From contig NC_081339.1 in NCBI RefSeq assembly GCF_022539665.2, positions 558,001 to 622,000 of the forward strand: a DNA stretch of 64,000 bases, written 5' to 3'. Each line of letters starts with the position of its first letter. The first letter of the stretch is position 1. This DNA comes from Daphnia carinata. Taxonomy: Eukaryota; Arthropoda; Branchiopoda; Diplostraca; Daphniidae. The position numbers and the translations under genes are program-made. Under the pieces are notes generated by a model. It worked only from the letters and a program-made list of their open reading frames with translations. It searched no databases and was not told the origin of the DNA. This document shows, piece after piece, positions 32,102-42,650 of the stretch.

Positions 32102-33787
32102 CATATCATTTCTCGGATTAGCTGGATACTACAGAAGATTTATTAAGGATTTTGGATCAATTGCCAAACCCTTAACTCGTTTAACTCATAAAGATCTTAG
32201 CAGCAAGCCTTTTAGTTGGGGACCTGAGGAACAAGTTGCTTTCGAGAAATTCCGTAATTCTCTAGTAACGCCACCAGTTCTTGCTTACCCCAATTTCAAT
32301 AAAAATTTATCCTTTTCACCGATGCCTGCGATTACGGCATTGGAGCAGTGCTATCCCAAATTCAAAATGGCCAGGAACACCCCATAGCCTACTCCAGTAG
32401 ACAGTTAACAAAAGCAGAATCGAATTATAGTACGACAGAGAAGGAAGCCTTAGCAGTCGTAGATGCCATCAAGCATTTTAGGCATTATCTATTGGATAAA
32501 CCTTTTGAAATTATCAGTGACCACCGCCCCTTGCAATGGCTTAAAGAACAAAAGGATAATAATGGTAGATTAGGAAGATGGGCTATACTATTGGCCGCAA
32601 CGAATTATGAATTGAAATATAGGCCGGGACGTGTTCATCAAAACGCAGATTGCCTGTCACGCTTAAAAGTAGCTAGTATACAAACAAATAGAAATATTAC
32701 CTTAATTTGTGAGAAACAATTGGAAGACGACCTTTGCATAGCCATTCGTAATTATTTGGATAACGGAGAACTTGATCAAGCTTTTCTTCAATCTAAACCA
32801 GAATGGGTAAAAGAAATTGATTATTTTGAAGTTATTGGTGGTACACTTTACCGGCACGTGCTTCCACCTGCCGATAGCAAAAGAAACGAAACTAACCATC
32901 AGTTAGTCTTGCCTGCATCGTTACGCCATCTAGTGCTCAAAGAACTACATGACGCACCGATGGGCGGCCATTTAGCTTTTTATAAAACCTATTTGAAAAT
33001 AAAGAATCATTATTATTGGCCAAATATGAGGAAGGAAATTAAAGAGTACTGTCAAGCTTGTGAGGTATGCATCGCCAACACTTCTTCAACATACAGAGCA
33101 TTGTTGCATCCTCATGAAATAGCAAAGGCTCCTTTCCAAGTCATTGGGATGTACTTTTTGGGTCCTACTACGCCAGCTTCGCCTAATGGAAATAGTTATA
33201 TTTTAGTTATTACCGATTATTTCAGCCGATGGGTAGAAGCTGTTGCGCTCAAAGATCAAACCGCGCAGACGACAGCAGATTGTGTATATAAGACAATTAT
33301 AGTTAGACATGGTATGCCTAAAGCTATTCTTTCTGATCGTGGAACCAATTTCACGTCGAAGCTATTCCGTTATTTCTGTAAAAAATTACAAATTGATCAA
33401 AAATTAACAACTGCTTACAATCCAGCTAGCAACGGAGAGACTGAAAGATTTAATCGAACATTAACAACAATGTTGAGAAAGGAATTAAAAGATGGTGAAC
33501 ATGAGAACTGGGAAGATATGCTGGATGATGTTTTATTTGCTTACCGTAGTTCTGTCCATTCTTCGACATGTGAAACCCCGTATTATTTACTGCACGGTAG
33601 AGATCCCAATATACCTATAAATGAATTCCTTAACGCTTCCCCAAAAACATTTACCTCCGCATCGGATTACGTAGGTAACTTGACTGAACGCCTGCGTTAC
33701 AGTTTCCAGCGCGTCCGTGAGGAGAGCGAAAAAGCAAGGAAACGTCAGAGGGAACAATATAATAAAAGAGCGAATGTAAAACAGTAA
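32102..33787 (+). pseudogene. RNase H and integrase of the env-bearing Gypsy
   Basis: Continues the split pol: SFLGLAGYYRRFIKDFG, then a one-base shift near 32307 inside the RNase H start (DACDYGIG is in the other frame). 32348-33787 is open, with TEKEALAVVDAIKHFRHYL, SDHRPLQWLKEQ, NADCLSRL, the integrase zinc finger (HDAPMGGHLAFYKTY, CQACEVC) and the core. The first catalytic aspartate is replaced: the motif reads VIGMYFLGP, with Tyr (TAC 33152-33154) where D is expected. The second D (AILSDRGTNFTS) and the E (NPASNGETERFNR) are present. Ends at a TAA (33785-33787) with the domain continuing beyond it. Confidence 0.9.
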
Positions 33788-34474
33788 ATGGTAGGTGATA
33801 GAGTATTATTAGATATTAGGGTAGTTAAAGAGGGCGATAGTAGGAAATTTACCTCTAAATATAAAGGTCCTTATAGAGTTGTAAAAGTTTATTCTAATAA
33901 TACAGTTGATATAGCTGATAATTCATACATCTGTCAACGAACTCACGTTAACCGCCTAAAACCCCTGTACGAAACAATGTTATGGAAAGACGAACATTGT
34001 CCCCCTATCGAGACGCCTTCGAAGTTCGAGAATCGATTTCGTAAATCGATTTCCACCCAAACAAGGGAAACTATGGAAAATATGGAGCCAACAACAAGCG
34101 AATCGGAAAACGTGGATATGGAAAAGAGTCCACTAAAAATTTTGGATGTGGAAAATGTAGAATTGGAAACCGTGGAATTGGAAATGGCAGAAAAGGAAAT
34201 GGACGCCAACGCAAACAGTAAACAACCATTATGCCTCAACGACGAAATTCAAGATATACATGATTCGGTTGACGATAACTCAATCGAAGCTGACATATTG
34301 TTGAACCGTCATAATCCAACACCGATTCCCGAAAACAATGTAGTTACCATAAATTTGGAATCTGAGGCCCGACAGGTGGCGCCAGCCATCGATCAGCCTG
34401 AAGAATTGCCACCCAAAAATGCTACCGGACGCCCGCAAAGAAATCGAAGACTACCAATGCGTTATAGAAATTAG
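33788..34474 (+). pseudogene. Integrase C-terminal domain and acidic tail
   Basis: Directly follows the stop at 33785 in the same frame. It opens MVGDRVLLDIRVV and contains the GPY/F-type module KYKGPYRVVKVY and HVNRLKPLYE, a chromatin- or DNA-binding part of Gypsy integrases. A Glu- and Val-rich repeat-like stretch follows (DVENVELETVELEMAEKEMD), ending RPQRNRRLPMRYRN. It is part of pol rather than a separate gene. Confidence 0.8.
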
Positions 34475-34620
34475 AAGCGTATTTCCGAAACAAAGTCAAC
34501 GATCACATAACGAACGACGTTTATTTAACAACAAGAAATTTCAAAGGGACTTCAAAACCTTTTTGACACTAGTTGAGTCAAGTCCACCCAAATCGTGCTC
34601 CAAATTTAACTTCCGTAAAA

Positions 34621-35054
34621 TGGACCCGTGCGCTAACTCTGCCGACCAGCAATCCCAGGCAGCTTCCGAGTGGCTAAGTGCCGGCGAGCAAGCCGAACAA
34701 GTAATGGCGCCAATGGTTTCCATCCCAATCTACGACGATTGGACTCCAGTGCCGGAAAAATCCACCAACGTCGTTAGCCAGACGCCTCAATCCCCAGAGC
34801 TCGACGACATGGAGTCGTGGGACCTCGAGCGTCAACGCTACGAGCGCCGTGTCGAAGAACGGACTGCCGCGCTCACACGCAAATTGAATGCTGATTTGTT
34901 CGCAGAGGATTGGGGAGGAGCTGTCAACACCTTCAAGCTCATTCTGGACTTGGATCCCGCGAAGCGTCACCCCCCTCTTTTCAACTGGTCGCCTGACCTG
35001 TGGGACACAGGTCGGAAACGGCACAGGCGCGACCCCACCACCATCCACAATTAA
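34621..35054 (+). CDS. Accessory ORF A of the env-bearing Gypsy
   Basis: From the ATG at 34621 it encodes 144 residues starting MDPCANSADQQSQ, following the end of pol by about 150 bases. (The open frame reaches back to 34419, overlapping pol.) Its C-terminal half, from about residue 69, has the pattern DME..L..R....R....RT..L, then EDWGGAVNTFKLILDLDPAKR, close in spacing to ORF B at 36029. The tail is basic (GRKRHRRDP). No known family is recognised. Place and size resemble accessory genes between pol and env of complex retroelements, but no function can be given. Confidence 0.55.
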
Positions 35055-36028
35055 GTCATCGTAAAAGGAAAAGGCTCGGAAAAATGACCACCAAAAGAAA
35101 ACCTCCCTATTTACTCCGACCCCAAGTAGCAATATGCTTATTCCCCTTAGTATAGAGCGCTATCTCCAACACAATTTTTTTCCCCCTTCACATTATACTA
35201 CCTATCTTTACGCTATGAATAAACAAGTAGAATGGCATATATGCTGGTTAGCTTTCGCTATAATGAAAGGGTTTAAATACGAGAATAAAATAGATCATGC
35301 AGACATAAACGAAATAAAAGATAGTAAATTGAAACTATGGTTTGCCGCAGTGTTGCAATTATAATTCATAAAATTATTGAATAAGAAATATATATACCGA
35401 CGTATATCAGCTACCGCTAAGGCAAGGCTCGAACATAAGACCCCGCGAGAATATAAAAAATTTTAATTGTTAGGAAAAGGAAAACATTTCGAGAAAGGAA
35501 ATTTCTGCGACGGCTGAGCCGGGGCTCGAACCCGAGACTACTGAGTGGTGGTCGAGGGCTGTGTTACTATGGCGTCTTGCTACTCGGGCTGTGTCACGCT
35601 ATCTTAATATCAAAGCCATTTCAAACCAAACCAGAAATAAAAACTTAAAATTTCAATCACAGTAGAACACATATGAATTAATTAGCTTCGCCGACTTTTA
35701 AGGAATCCACTGGTAAAAGTTTTAGTCATGAAACGAAAGAAAAACGAACCGTTGTGCGCCCTTGGAAGAAGGCTACCCGACCCTACACAGCAATAAATAA
35801 TTCCCCTCCTGACAACACTAAAGAAAACTGACACTTGTTGAAACAATCGAGTGACATCTCAGGAGTCATCTCAGAACTCGAACTTTTAGAAAAATAAAGT
35901 TCTAAAACTACAAAAGGAAGGCTTGACTATATAGGTCAATACGTTTCGAACGTCGGGACCACACTCGCAACTCATCAACGCTACAGACCAGGAGAAAAAG
36001 AGTGAAGCTGACCCACAACCAATCTAAA
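35055..36028 (+). other. Spacer between accessory ORFs
   Basis: A 76-codon open frame at 35134-35364 (MLIPLSIERYLQHNF...) has no recognisable motif. Near 35512-35535 the minus strand has a perfect B-box-like GGTTCGAGCCC, but the matching A-box about 50 bases off is weak, so a tRNA is not called. The rest is unassigned. Confidence 0.3.
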
Positions 36029-36403
36029 ATGGCTGCGAACAACTTTCGTCGGCCGCAGATACCCCAGATCGAACGCGTTCGGCGCAATCCTAAAACCAGG
36101 GAAAACATAGTAATCCAAGAAGCTACCAGCACCACTTCGACAAAAGAAGACGTCGACCGGGCCGTAAGCGCAGCCTGCGGAAGCAACTCCATCGACAATC
36201 AACTCCCGTTCCGAAGGCGGCTGGTGGATATGGAACACCATCTCCAGAACCGCTGGAGAGTAGCTCGGCTCACAAAATCTCGGACGAAGGAACTCGTCCA
36301 GCTAATCGAACAACAAGACTGGCAGAGGGCCACAGAAGTTTACGAAGCAATTCTCGATTTCGACCCTGCAAATCGCCGCCCATCATCGCAAGAAGAAAAT
36401 TGA
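36029..36403 (+). CDS. Accessory ORF B of the env-bearing Gypsy
   Basis: From the ATG at 36029 it encodes 124 residues (MAANNFRRPQIPQIERV...). The N-terminal half is basic and unlike ORF A. From about residue 67 it shares the same domain: DMEHHLQNRWRVARLTKSRT, then QQDWQRATEVYEAILDFDPA. Aligned with ORF A the shared residues are DME, R, R, RT, L, DW, A, ILD, DPA, R and P with few gaps. The two ORFs are therefore probably paralogues that arose inside this element. The frame is intact although its neighbours are broken. Function unknown. Confidence 0.55.
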   Translation: MAANNFRRPQIPQIERVRRNPKTRENIVIQEATSTTSTKEDVDRAVSAACGSNSIDNQLPFRRRLVDMEHHLQNRWRVARLTKSRTKELVQLIEQQDWQRATEVYEAILDFDPANRRPSSQEEN

Positions 36404-37774
36404 AAAAAAGGGAGACCTTTGCATTTACATTTGATTCATTCTCTCATGCCTGTTTTTTATCCGTCCTTGCCCTCAACAAATAAATCAGACAAAAAAACTA
36501 GTTACTTGCCCTTGTTCATATATATCTCTATTTATGAACTAACCCACTAGCTAGAGTCAGGCAAAAGAAAGAGAAGGGGTAGGAGTAACGGAAAACTACA
36601 AAAAAAAACACATATACTTACACCTAGAGAAAAAAAATATCAAAGTAATTTTCCGCGTTAGCGCTATGCCCTACTTTCAGTAAATTGTCTAAGTCCAATT
36701 CTAAATTTGTTTGTCCTTTCCTTTTTGCCGCAATATTCCCTTCTTGCCGTAGGTTTTCTTGAAATTCGTTAACAAAGTCTTTTCCCTATTTTTCCTTCTC
36801 TCTTTGGTCTTCGTATATATATATATAAGAAAAAAAAAAGAGACAATAGTCCATATACCCCATAAGCCTACGTATATTTCAAAAGAAATTTACGCCTATT
36901 TTACCCCAACCTCTTGTGTCTGCGACAAATGTCCCATGTCTCGCACAAGCCGTTTTCTTTTCCCTCCAGATGTTCGTTCCCCTTTTTAGCGCCATTTTGT
37001 TTCTTTCCCCATACTATTTATCATGTGTTGGACTTAGAAAATAAAAACCTAAATTTCACGTCGTTTATTTTTGATAATAGATAACGAATGTAACATTTTG
37101 CGTAGTTTAGCACCCTTCTTGATGGATGAGTTATCTAGTTCTACTGAGGATTCGAGCCTCAGACCACCAGCAACACAGCTGAGCACTCTGTCATTGAGCT
37201 ATTAGCACCTGTGTTACGCCTTGCGTTGAGCTTAGGAGAAATGCGCCCTTCAAGCCCACCAAGCGCGCCCTTTTCTTTCATCTTGCTCGTGTTTCACTTG
37301 CCTTTTACCCTATCTGTATACGCCCTTTGTTTAACTAATTGAACGTGGTCCCAATGTGCCTTTCCGTCTTTAAATTGTAACCTGCATCTTTTTATCCTCC
37401 TGTTTAAACGATTCATTATTTTCGAGAATTTTCTTCGGCATCATTGAGATTGTCTTTTCCTCTTCCTAATGACACCAGTTATGACATAAACATATTCCCC
37501 TGTATACCCGATAAAAGCGTTTTTCTATGCCTTATATGCGTATTTTTACTCGCTCGCGACCATCGGCAACTGTTTAAAGGCCGACGGGAGAGCGTTGACC
37601 TTTTTTCGATTGCCGTCATATATACTTTCCGCTTCCGCTTTTTATTTTACCTTCTTTTTTTACATTACTCCCCTAGTTTAAGAAACTTACATGATGTTGT
37701 GTAATTCTTTTATCTATACCTTCCTCCGTTTGATATTGACTGTAATGTTTACTATATGTTGCCCTCTATAGAAA
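36404..37774 (+). other. Long leader before env
   Basis: About 1.4 kb of A/T-rich sequence with no conserved protein. Part of it (near 37670-37710) is kept in the deleted relative at 4985-5060, so it belongs to the element. It could serve as leader or intron for a spliced env RNA; splice sites were not established. Confidence 0.4.
37134..37205 (-). other. tRNA-like sequence inside the retroelement
   Basis: The minus strand reads TAGCTCAATGACAGAG (A-box-like), an anticodon-like hairpin TCAGC/GCTGG with a six-base loop TGTGTT, and GGCTCGAATCC (B-box-like, one change) closed by a CTGAG/CTCAG T-stem. The six-base loop and missing acceptor pairing argue against a working tRNA. It may be a captured tRNA or SINE relic. 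Confidence 0.4.
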
Positions 37775-39467
37775 ATGTCGCTGATTCCATTCATACTGTT
37801 GCTATGCCTTTACGGGTTACACCCGCAGGTATTTCAAACAACCGTATGCGACTGTTCCGAACCATTAAAGGCGGGGATACTCCAATTCTCCGACGATAAT
37901 TGTCAAGCAATTGCGCCCGATAATAAGGCCGTGAAGGTGAAATATGCGATTTATAGCGAAGAACATGCCGCGGCTAAATTTCCCGGATATATTTGCGCAA
38001 GATGGAAGAATATACGGCGCATCGCCATGAACTTTTTCGGTCAACTAGTGGTAGTGCCGGATAAAATTTCGATTGACACTTCACCCGCCGAGTGTAACGA
38101 AATGATTAACCATAAACGTTGTGACGAAAATCGGATGACTGTTCAGACGATAAATTTGTATTTGATCGCGAACCTGACATTTTCGGATATTGGTTACAAA
38201 CAATTGATTCTGAAATTAAAAACTGTGTTCTGGAGAAAGTGCTACTTTTTCAGCAACACGAAGACGTCGATTTTACAACTCCGATCGGAACAGCTTCCGC
38301 CACGAAATTTATCACACAATCACTTAACACTTGATTTGGGATAAAACCTATACACAGAAGACTAAACCGAAAACCCGACTAGTGGAAGGTGGAATGGGTA
38401 CACTGGTCCGTCTACCGGGTGACGAAATAATTTTCAGGCTCCAAGATGACGCCCAACAACTTGATTTTCATTTGACGCCTATACAACGCTGTGCCTCCCT
38501 GCAAAACGAATGCACCAATAGAACTTCGTCATTTGAGATCATCGGCCAATCCAAACTCACCGTTTCGACGGCGGCCATCATGGAAAATTTAACGGCGCCT
38601 TTAGAGACTCCGGAGCCATCTGGCGACGAGAATCTAAACATAACGGCGAATATACAATATATTCGAGACCAACTTACTGATCATGAAAATGAATTGGCAA
38701 GACAAATTAGACTAGTATAATGTGAAGCTCGCAAAGCCAAACATGAAAGGGCTGTCACATCTGCCCAATATAACGGATGGTTAGCCGCCTCGCAGTTAAA
38801 TTTACCACAGTGCGCAAAATTACAAGCCTTTGGTAAAACGGTTGTATTGATTCAATGTAAGGCTTTAAATGTTACATTTGAGTCTATACTGACCTCTTGC
38901 GGGCCGCAACCGAAATTTCAAAATAACACTATTAATCTTGACGGATGGGAACTTGTGAAATATTCCCCTTGTTACTGGACTAATGGTTTTGTTAATTTTG
39001 ACCACAAACCTTATGCCTACCGTAACGAAACCTGGTTACCAATTGAAGCAAACATTGTGGTACCGGAACAGACGCTTGCGCATTCTTTTCGGTATGAAAA
39101 TGACGAATTCTTCGACTACGAACATCGAAGCAACCCGGCATATACCGACAATATGCTAAATCATATGAACATTATGGCTGATATAGCCACCGCGATTAAT
39201 GAACATCCTCCACCTGAATTTGCCTTACGCCACAAATACAGTGCATCGAATGTCTTAGCGACATCGGCTAGTGTCGGAACTTATACATCTTGGTGGGACA
39301 CCATCACAAATTACTTCTTCATCGGCATATTATGTCTCTTAGTGCTTCTCTTCTTACGCATATGTTACGCCTGCGGTCTTTTTACACTCATCTGGGCTGT
39401 ATGCTGTCGCCCTTCCGATGATCCAAGACCTGTGGCTCCCGAATCGATTCCGATGCATCAACTCTGA
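37775..39467 (+). pseudogene. Envelope-like glycoprotein gene of the Gypsy element
   Basis: The ATG at 37775 begins a typical signal peptide (about 20 hydrophobic residues), followed by a cysteine-containing ectodomain. A frameshift occurs between about 38150 and 38340, and a nonsense TAA at 38718-38720 interrupts the second frame; 38331-39467 is otherwise one frame. Several N-glycosylation sequons are visible (NRT, NLT, NIT, NVT, NNT, NET). A single hydrophobic segment near the C-terminus (about 39295-39390) is followed by a short tail with cysteines. Signal, ectodomain, anchor and tail make a class of fusion-type envelope protein. The pattern recalls chuvirus-type glycoproteins, but that is memory, not a search. 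The gene is broken as it stands. Confidence 0.75.
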
Positions 39468-39500
39468 TTACGGGACGTAATCTCACGCCGCCGGGAGTGA

Positions 39501-40233
39501 TGTAACGAAGCCGAACATATTACTTTAACTTTTTCTCGCTTTTGCTTCAGTAGTAAACGCAAGTCGGGACATGGCAATTGCAACACTATATACGCAGTAC
39601 AGCTGACCTAAATGAACACCTGCAGCTGACTCACGCAGACGATACGCCCTCAACATCACGCCACATCAAACGGCATTGTTTAATTGGCTGCCGCGTGAAT
39701 GCACAAGCTCCGCCCAATCACGCCACTTTTGCAGTATGCAACGTTTCGTTATAAACCTAGCAGTTGACGGAAATCAGACAAGTAGTTGCAGCCGTGCCAA
39801 ATAGTCGCCTTAAGTCAATCTTCCCCACTTTATTGAGTAGTATTGTGCCTTGCTTAATGTTTCCTTGCCTAAACTTTTGAGTTAGAATTCGTTCTTGTCC
39901 CGAGCTATCCCGGACATTGATTGTCAAATTCTTACTATCTGAACTCTTGCTGTGTATCGCTCGTGTGGAAGCTGAAATCCAAGTTCGCCTTGTGTCGGTT
40001 TCTTCCATTCTTTCATTCGTGAGTTCACGGTAAGACCCCCTGTCTATTTGTTCTTTCTTTTAACTGTTTTCCCGAATGTTTCTTCTTATCTTTTGTTCTC
40101 TTACCTTTTTACTTCTTATGTCTTACCTTACAATAAACACATACGTCATTGTGGGTAAACCGCCTCGAGTTCAATTTACATTTATTGTCTTAATCCGTAA
40201 AGTCCATCTTCCCACACGGGAAGATGCTTTACA
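39501..40233 (+). repeat. 3' LTR of the env-bearing Gypsy element
   Basis: Pairs with 22023-22755. A purine-leaning stretch CCGGGAGTGA (39491-39500) immediately precedes it and may act as the polypurine tract. The CAAT target copy follows at 40234-40237. Confidence 0.95.
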
Positions 40234-40526
40234 CAATTATCCTTTGGACCTGTGCTTTTACGCAGCATCCAGAGAACACGTAGCCACTTTTGTTCAGTTT
40301 CTTCGACAAAGGCAGAAGAATCCTCTAATTGTGACTCTAATCATGCTTGAAACCTCGATGAGTGTCGTGATCCTTCTATAAAAGACCTTGCCTTTTTCTC
40401 CATTTTTCCTTTTGCCTTTGGACAGTAAAAAAGAAGAAATAATTATGAGCAACTGGGGAATTCAAAACATTAAACTGACCAAGTGCTATAATCATACCAT
40501 GAAAACACACCATCTTTTGTCAAAGT
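40234..40526. repeat. Repeat copy B, right fragment
   Basis: Continues the repeat interrupted at 22022 and matches 1014-1302 of copy A, including the minus-strand coding relic. Here its splice acceptor reads TG instead of AG and the exon has stops. Similarity to copy A ends after CATCTTTTGTCAAAGTG. Confidence 0.85.
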
Positions 40527-41012
40527 GTTGTGCGTTTTCGGGTTGACACATCGGACCAATAATTTGGTCGAATCATGGCACTCATGGTTAAACACATGCA
40601 TCGGAGGTTCGCATCTCAACGTTTGGGATATCCTGTGTAAGTAAAGAATAATCTCCTAACCTTAAAATTTAATAATACTTTACTTTATTATTTATTACTT
40701 TTCCTCAAAGAAGCCGAAAATACGAAATATCTTTTACATCCCTCTAATTCTCTGTTTTCTTTAAACACAATTGTGAAACGAACATTCTCTTAATTTGTAG
40801 TGAAAATTAAAGGCCGATATATTTAACAATTTCCAGTGCTTACTTGATAAGGGACTATGTTTCACAGGGGAGATTTGTTATTCTTAGGTTAGGGGGCAAC
40901 AGTCGGGGGGGCCACCGTTATAGCGTGGGAGGCAATCGTCCACCACCCACGGGGCATTTATCGAAGGGGGCAAACGTCCACACGCCGATTTCACCAGGAT
41001 GGGTTGGATCAA
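40527..41012. other. No clear feature
   Basis: Mixed sequence with a G-rich block near 40895-40970. It may contain more decayed Copia pol, but no motif is readable. Confidence 0.4.
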
Positions 41013-41269
41013 TCTCTTTGATGTGTGATAATAGGTCAATTATTGATCTAATTAAGAATTCAATATTACATCAACTGACCAAGCACATAGAAGTTCGAAA
41101 CTGTTTTGTTCGTGATCGTCAAGAGGCTGGTAATACCAATGTTACACAAATTTCAACAGAAGATCAACTAGCAGATTCCTTAACAAAGCCTTTGGCGAAT
41201 CCCCGTTTTATTCTTCTTCGAGACTTAATGGCTATTGTAAATGTTCCAAATGCCTCGAAATTACTCTAA
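41013..41269 (+). pseudogene. Copia RNase H C-terminus
   Basis: Reads LMCDNRSIIDLIKNSILH, then TKHIEVRNCFVRDRQE and ISTEDQLADSLTKPL, the characteristic end of Copia RNase H, and ends at an LTR-proximal stop. The rest of the element is not adjacent. Confidence 0.88.
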
Positions 41270-41442
41270 GCTCTCCTAATTTTTTTTGCTAAAAGGAAGC
41301 CTCATATAAAACAAAGAAAAATATATTTTTTGAGGAAGTAATCAGTATTCTCTTTTGTTAAATTATATCTCTATTCTTTTTCTTTTTCTTCTTGGTGTGT
41401 CTCCTAATCCATCAACACCTCTTTTTACCGATCGTGTCTTTG

Positions 41443-41560
41443 AGAGGGAGTGTTGAATTTCACACAAACACACGCTACTAGATGGAATTTCTTGGCATAA
41501 CAAAACATAGCGGGAGGCTCATCGTTCCTATTGGAACAAAGTAAAAGGAATAAGACTATC
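41443..41560 (+). repeat. Start of a Copia 3' LTR (candidate)
   Basis: GAGAGGGAG (polypurine tract) is followed at 41452 by TGTTGAATTTCACAC, a likely LTR start about 180 bp after the RNase H stop, as usual in Copia. The LTR end was not found; sequence from about 41560 is a different repeat. Confidence 0.5.
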
Positions 41561-41565
41561 TCGAA

Positions 41566-41715
41566 GGAGAAATAGGACTAATGCCGTGGAGAAATAGGAC
41601 TGATGTCATGGAGAAATAGGACTGTCTTAAAATATTTTAAGTCAGTCCTATTTCTCCCAGTTTTTTTTCCCCGAAATTTTCAGTCCTATTTCGGTTCAGT
41701 CCTATTTCACCGGCT
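41566..41715. repeat. Cluster of direct and inverted GGAGAAATAGGACT motifs
   Basis: GGAGAAATAGGACT occurs in direct orientation near 41567, 41588 and 41610, and inverted near 41644, 41680 and 41698 (the last two shortened). The middle pair (41610-41624 and 41643-41657) brackets CTTAAAATATTTTAAG and would form a long hairpin. It could be the end of a foldback or MITE element. Confidence 0.6.
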
Positions 41716-42239
41716 ACCTGGCTGTTTGATGAAGATCGCTGTTGGAAAGGAGTCTTCTCTAAATGACGAAAATTCCCGCCGAGAAAACTTTGTTGTTCGG
41801 CAACTTTGGGCAAACGGGGCGAACAGGTAAACCGGTTTCACAACGATCGCCCTTGTGGCGAATGATCGATTAAAGCTGTTCAATGGCGACACGGTCAAGC
41901 GCCAAAATAAAGGTTTAGGGGCCTACCGGAAGGGGAGCCATTGAGTTTTTCAGAACTTTTCCATGGACTCATCAAGCTGCTTGATCGTCTCCAAACCAAG
42001 GAAAATTTACTCTCGCTATTTCTGCTGCGGGAGCCGTAAAAATTTTCCCGACAACGCACCAACCAAACAGGGTGAATACAGCATTAGGACCTCGAACTCC
42101 AGCTGGCGGATGACGAACGTGTGTTTGTATTCCGCATTCTTGGTGTTGAATGGGTCGTCTATCGTACTAAAAAAACTCATACTTCAGTGTCAAAAGCTTC
42201 TAATCCAAGGGCATAAAACGCTTGTCGATACATAAAGCT
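41716..42239. other. No feature seen
   Basis: An open frame at 41963-42235 has no recognised motif and is probably chance. Nothing else supported. Confidence 0.4.
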
Positions 42240-42650
42240 AGCTAAAATCTTTATATCGTACTTTCGCTTGCAATTTAGAATTCAATCACTGAATAAATTT
42301 TTGCATGAGAATAATCGCAAAAAACGTTTCCAGATAGCCTGCAGGATACACTCATTACAAATTGTCCTGTAAACGATAAGCATAATCAATCGTATTTTCT
42401 CCTGGTTTACGTTTAGCTTTATATGATTTATTATATACAAGTCAACATTTTCACATCCATGACAGTGATTAAGTAGGGATTTTTGAATTGGAACCAGGCT
42501 ATGTTGATGTTCTTTCAAACCTTGGATAATTGAAAAAAAAATTTTTGTTCATTTTCCACGCAGCATCTGAATAGAATCATCTACAATACTTTCAAACGAT
42601 TCACGCCAAGTTTTAAAGAGAAATTGGGCTTCCAGAAAAAGAAGGTAATT
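42240..42650 (-). pseudogene. Gag fragment of the env-type Gypsy family
   Basis: The minus strand matches the gag of the larger element with frame breaks and small deletions: the equivalent of FSGSPIS near 42630, then ENVDLYI near 42445, then a match to the stretch ending MQKFIEGLDSKLQ near 42250-42300. No LTR lies nearby. It is an orphan piece of a third copy of the family. Confidence 0.65.

Larger units (their letters stand above)
22023..40233 (+). mobile_element. Env-bearing Gypsy element with accessory ORFs, containing a nested Gypsy
   Basis: 733-bp LTRs at 22023-22755 and 39501-40233 (TGTAACGAAG...GATGCTTTACA) are flanked by the target duplication CAAT (22019-22022 and 40234-40237). Copy A of the host repeat (about 1006-1018) shows the unoccupied site. 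Removing the nested element at 27202-32096 leaves about 13.3 kb, long for Gypsy. The order is gag, protease, RT, RNase H, integrase, two related accessory ORFs, a long leader and an env-like gene. The LTR pair differs at about a dozen visible positions, so insertion was fairly recent, yet each ORF carries at least one disabling change. Confidence 0.95.

Noticed and set aside
35512-35590. tRNA gene suggested by a perfect B-box on the minus strand
   Set aside because: No pairing acceptor or anticodon stem could be drawn and the A-box has a mismatch at a key position.
37444-37704. 86-codon hydrophobic frame in the env leader
   Set aside because: A/T-rich leader sequence that is not kept as a frame in the relative at 4702-6285; no family motif.
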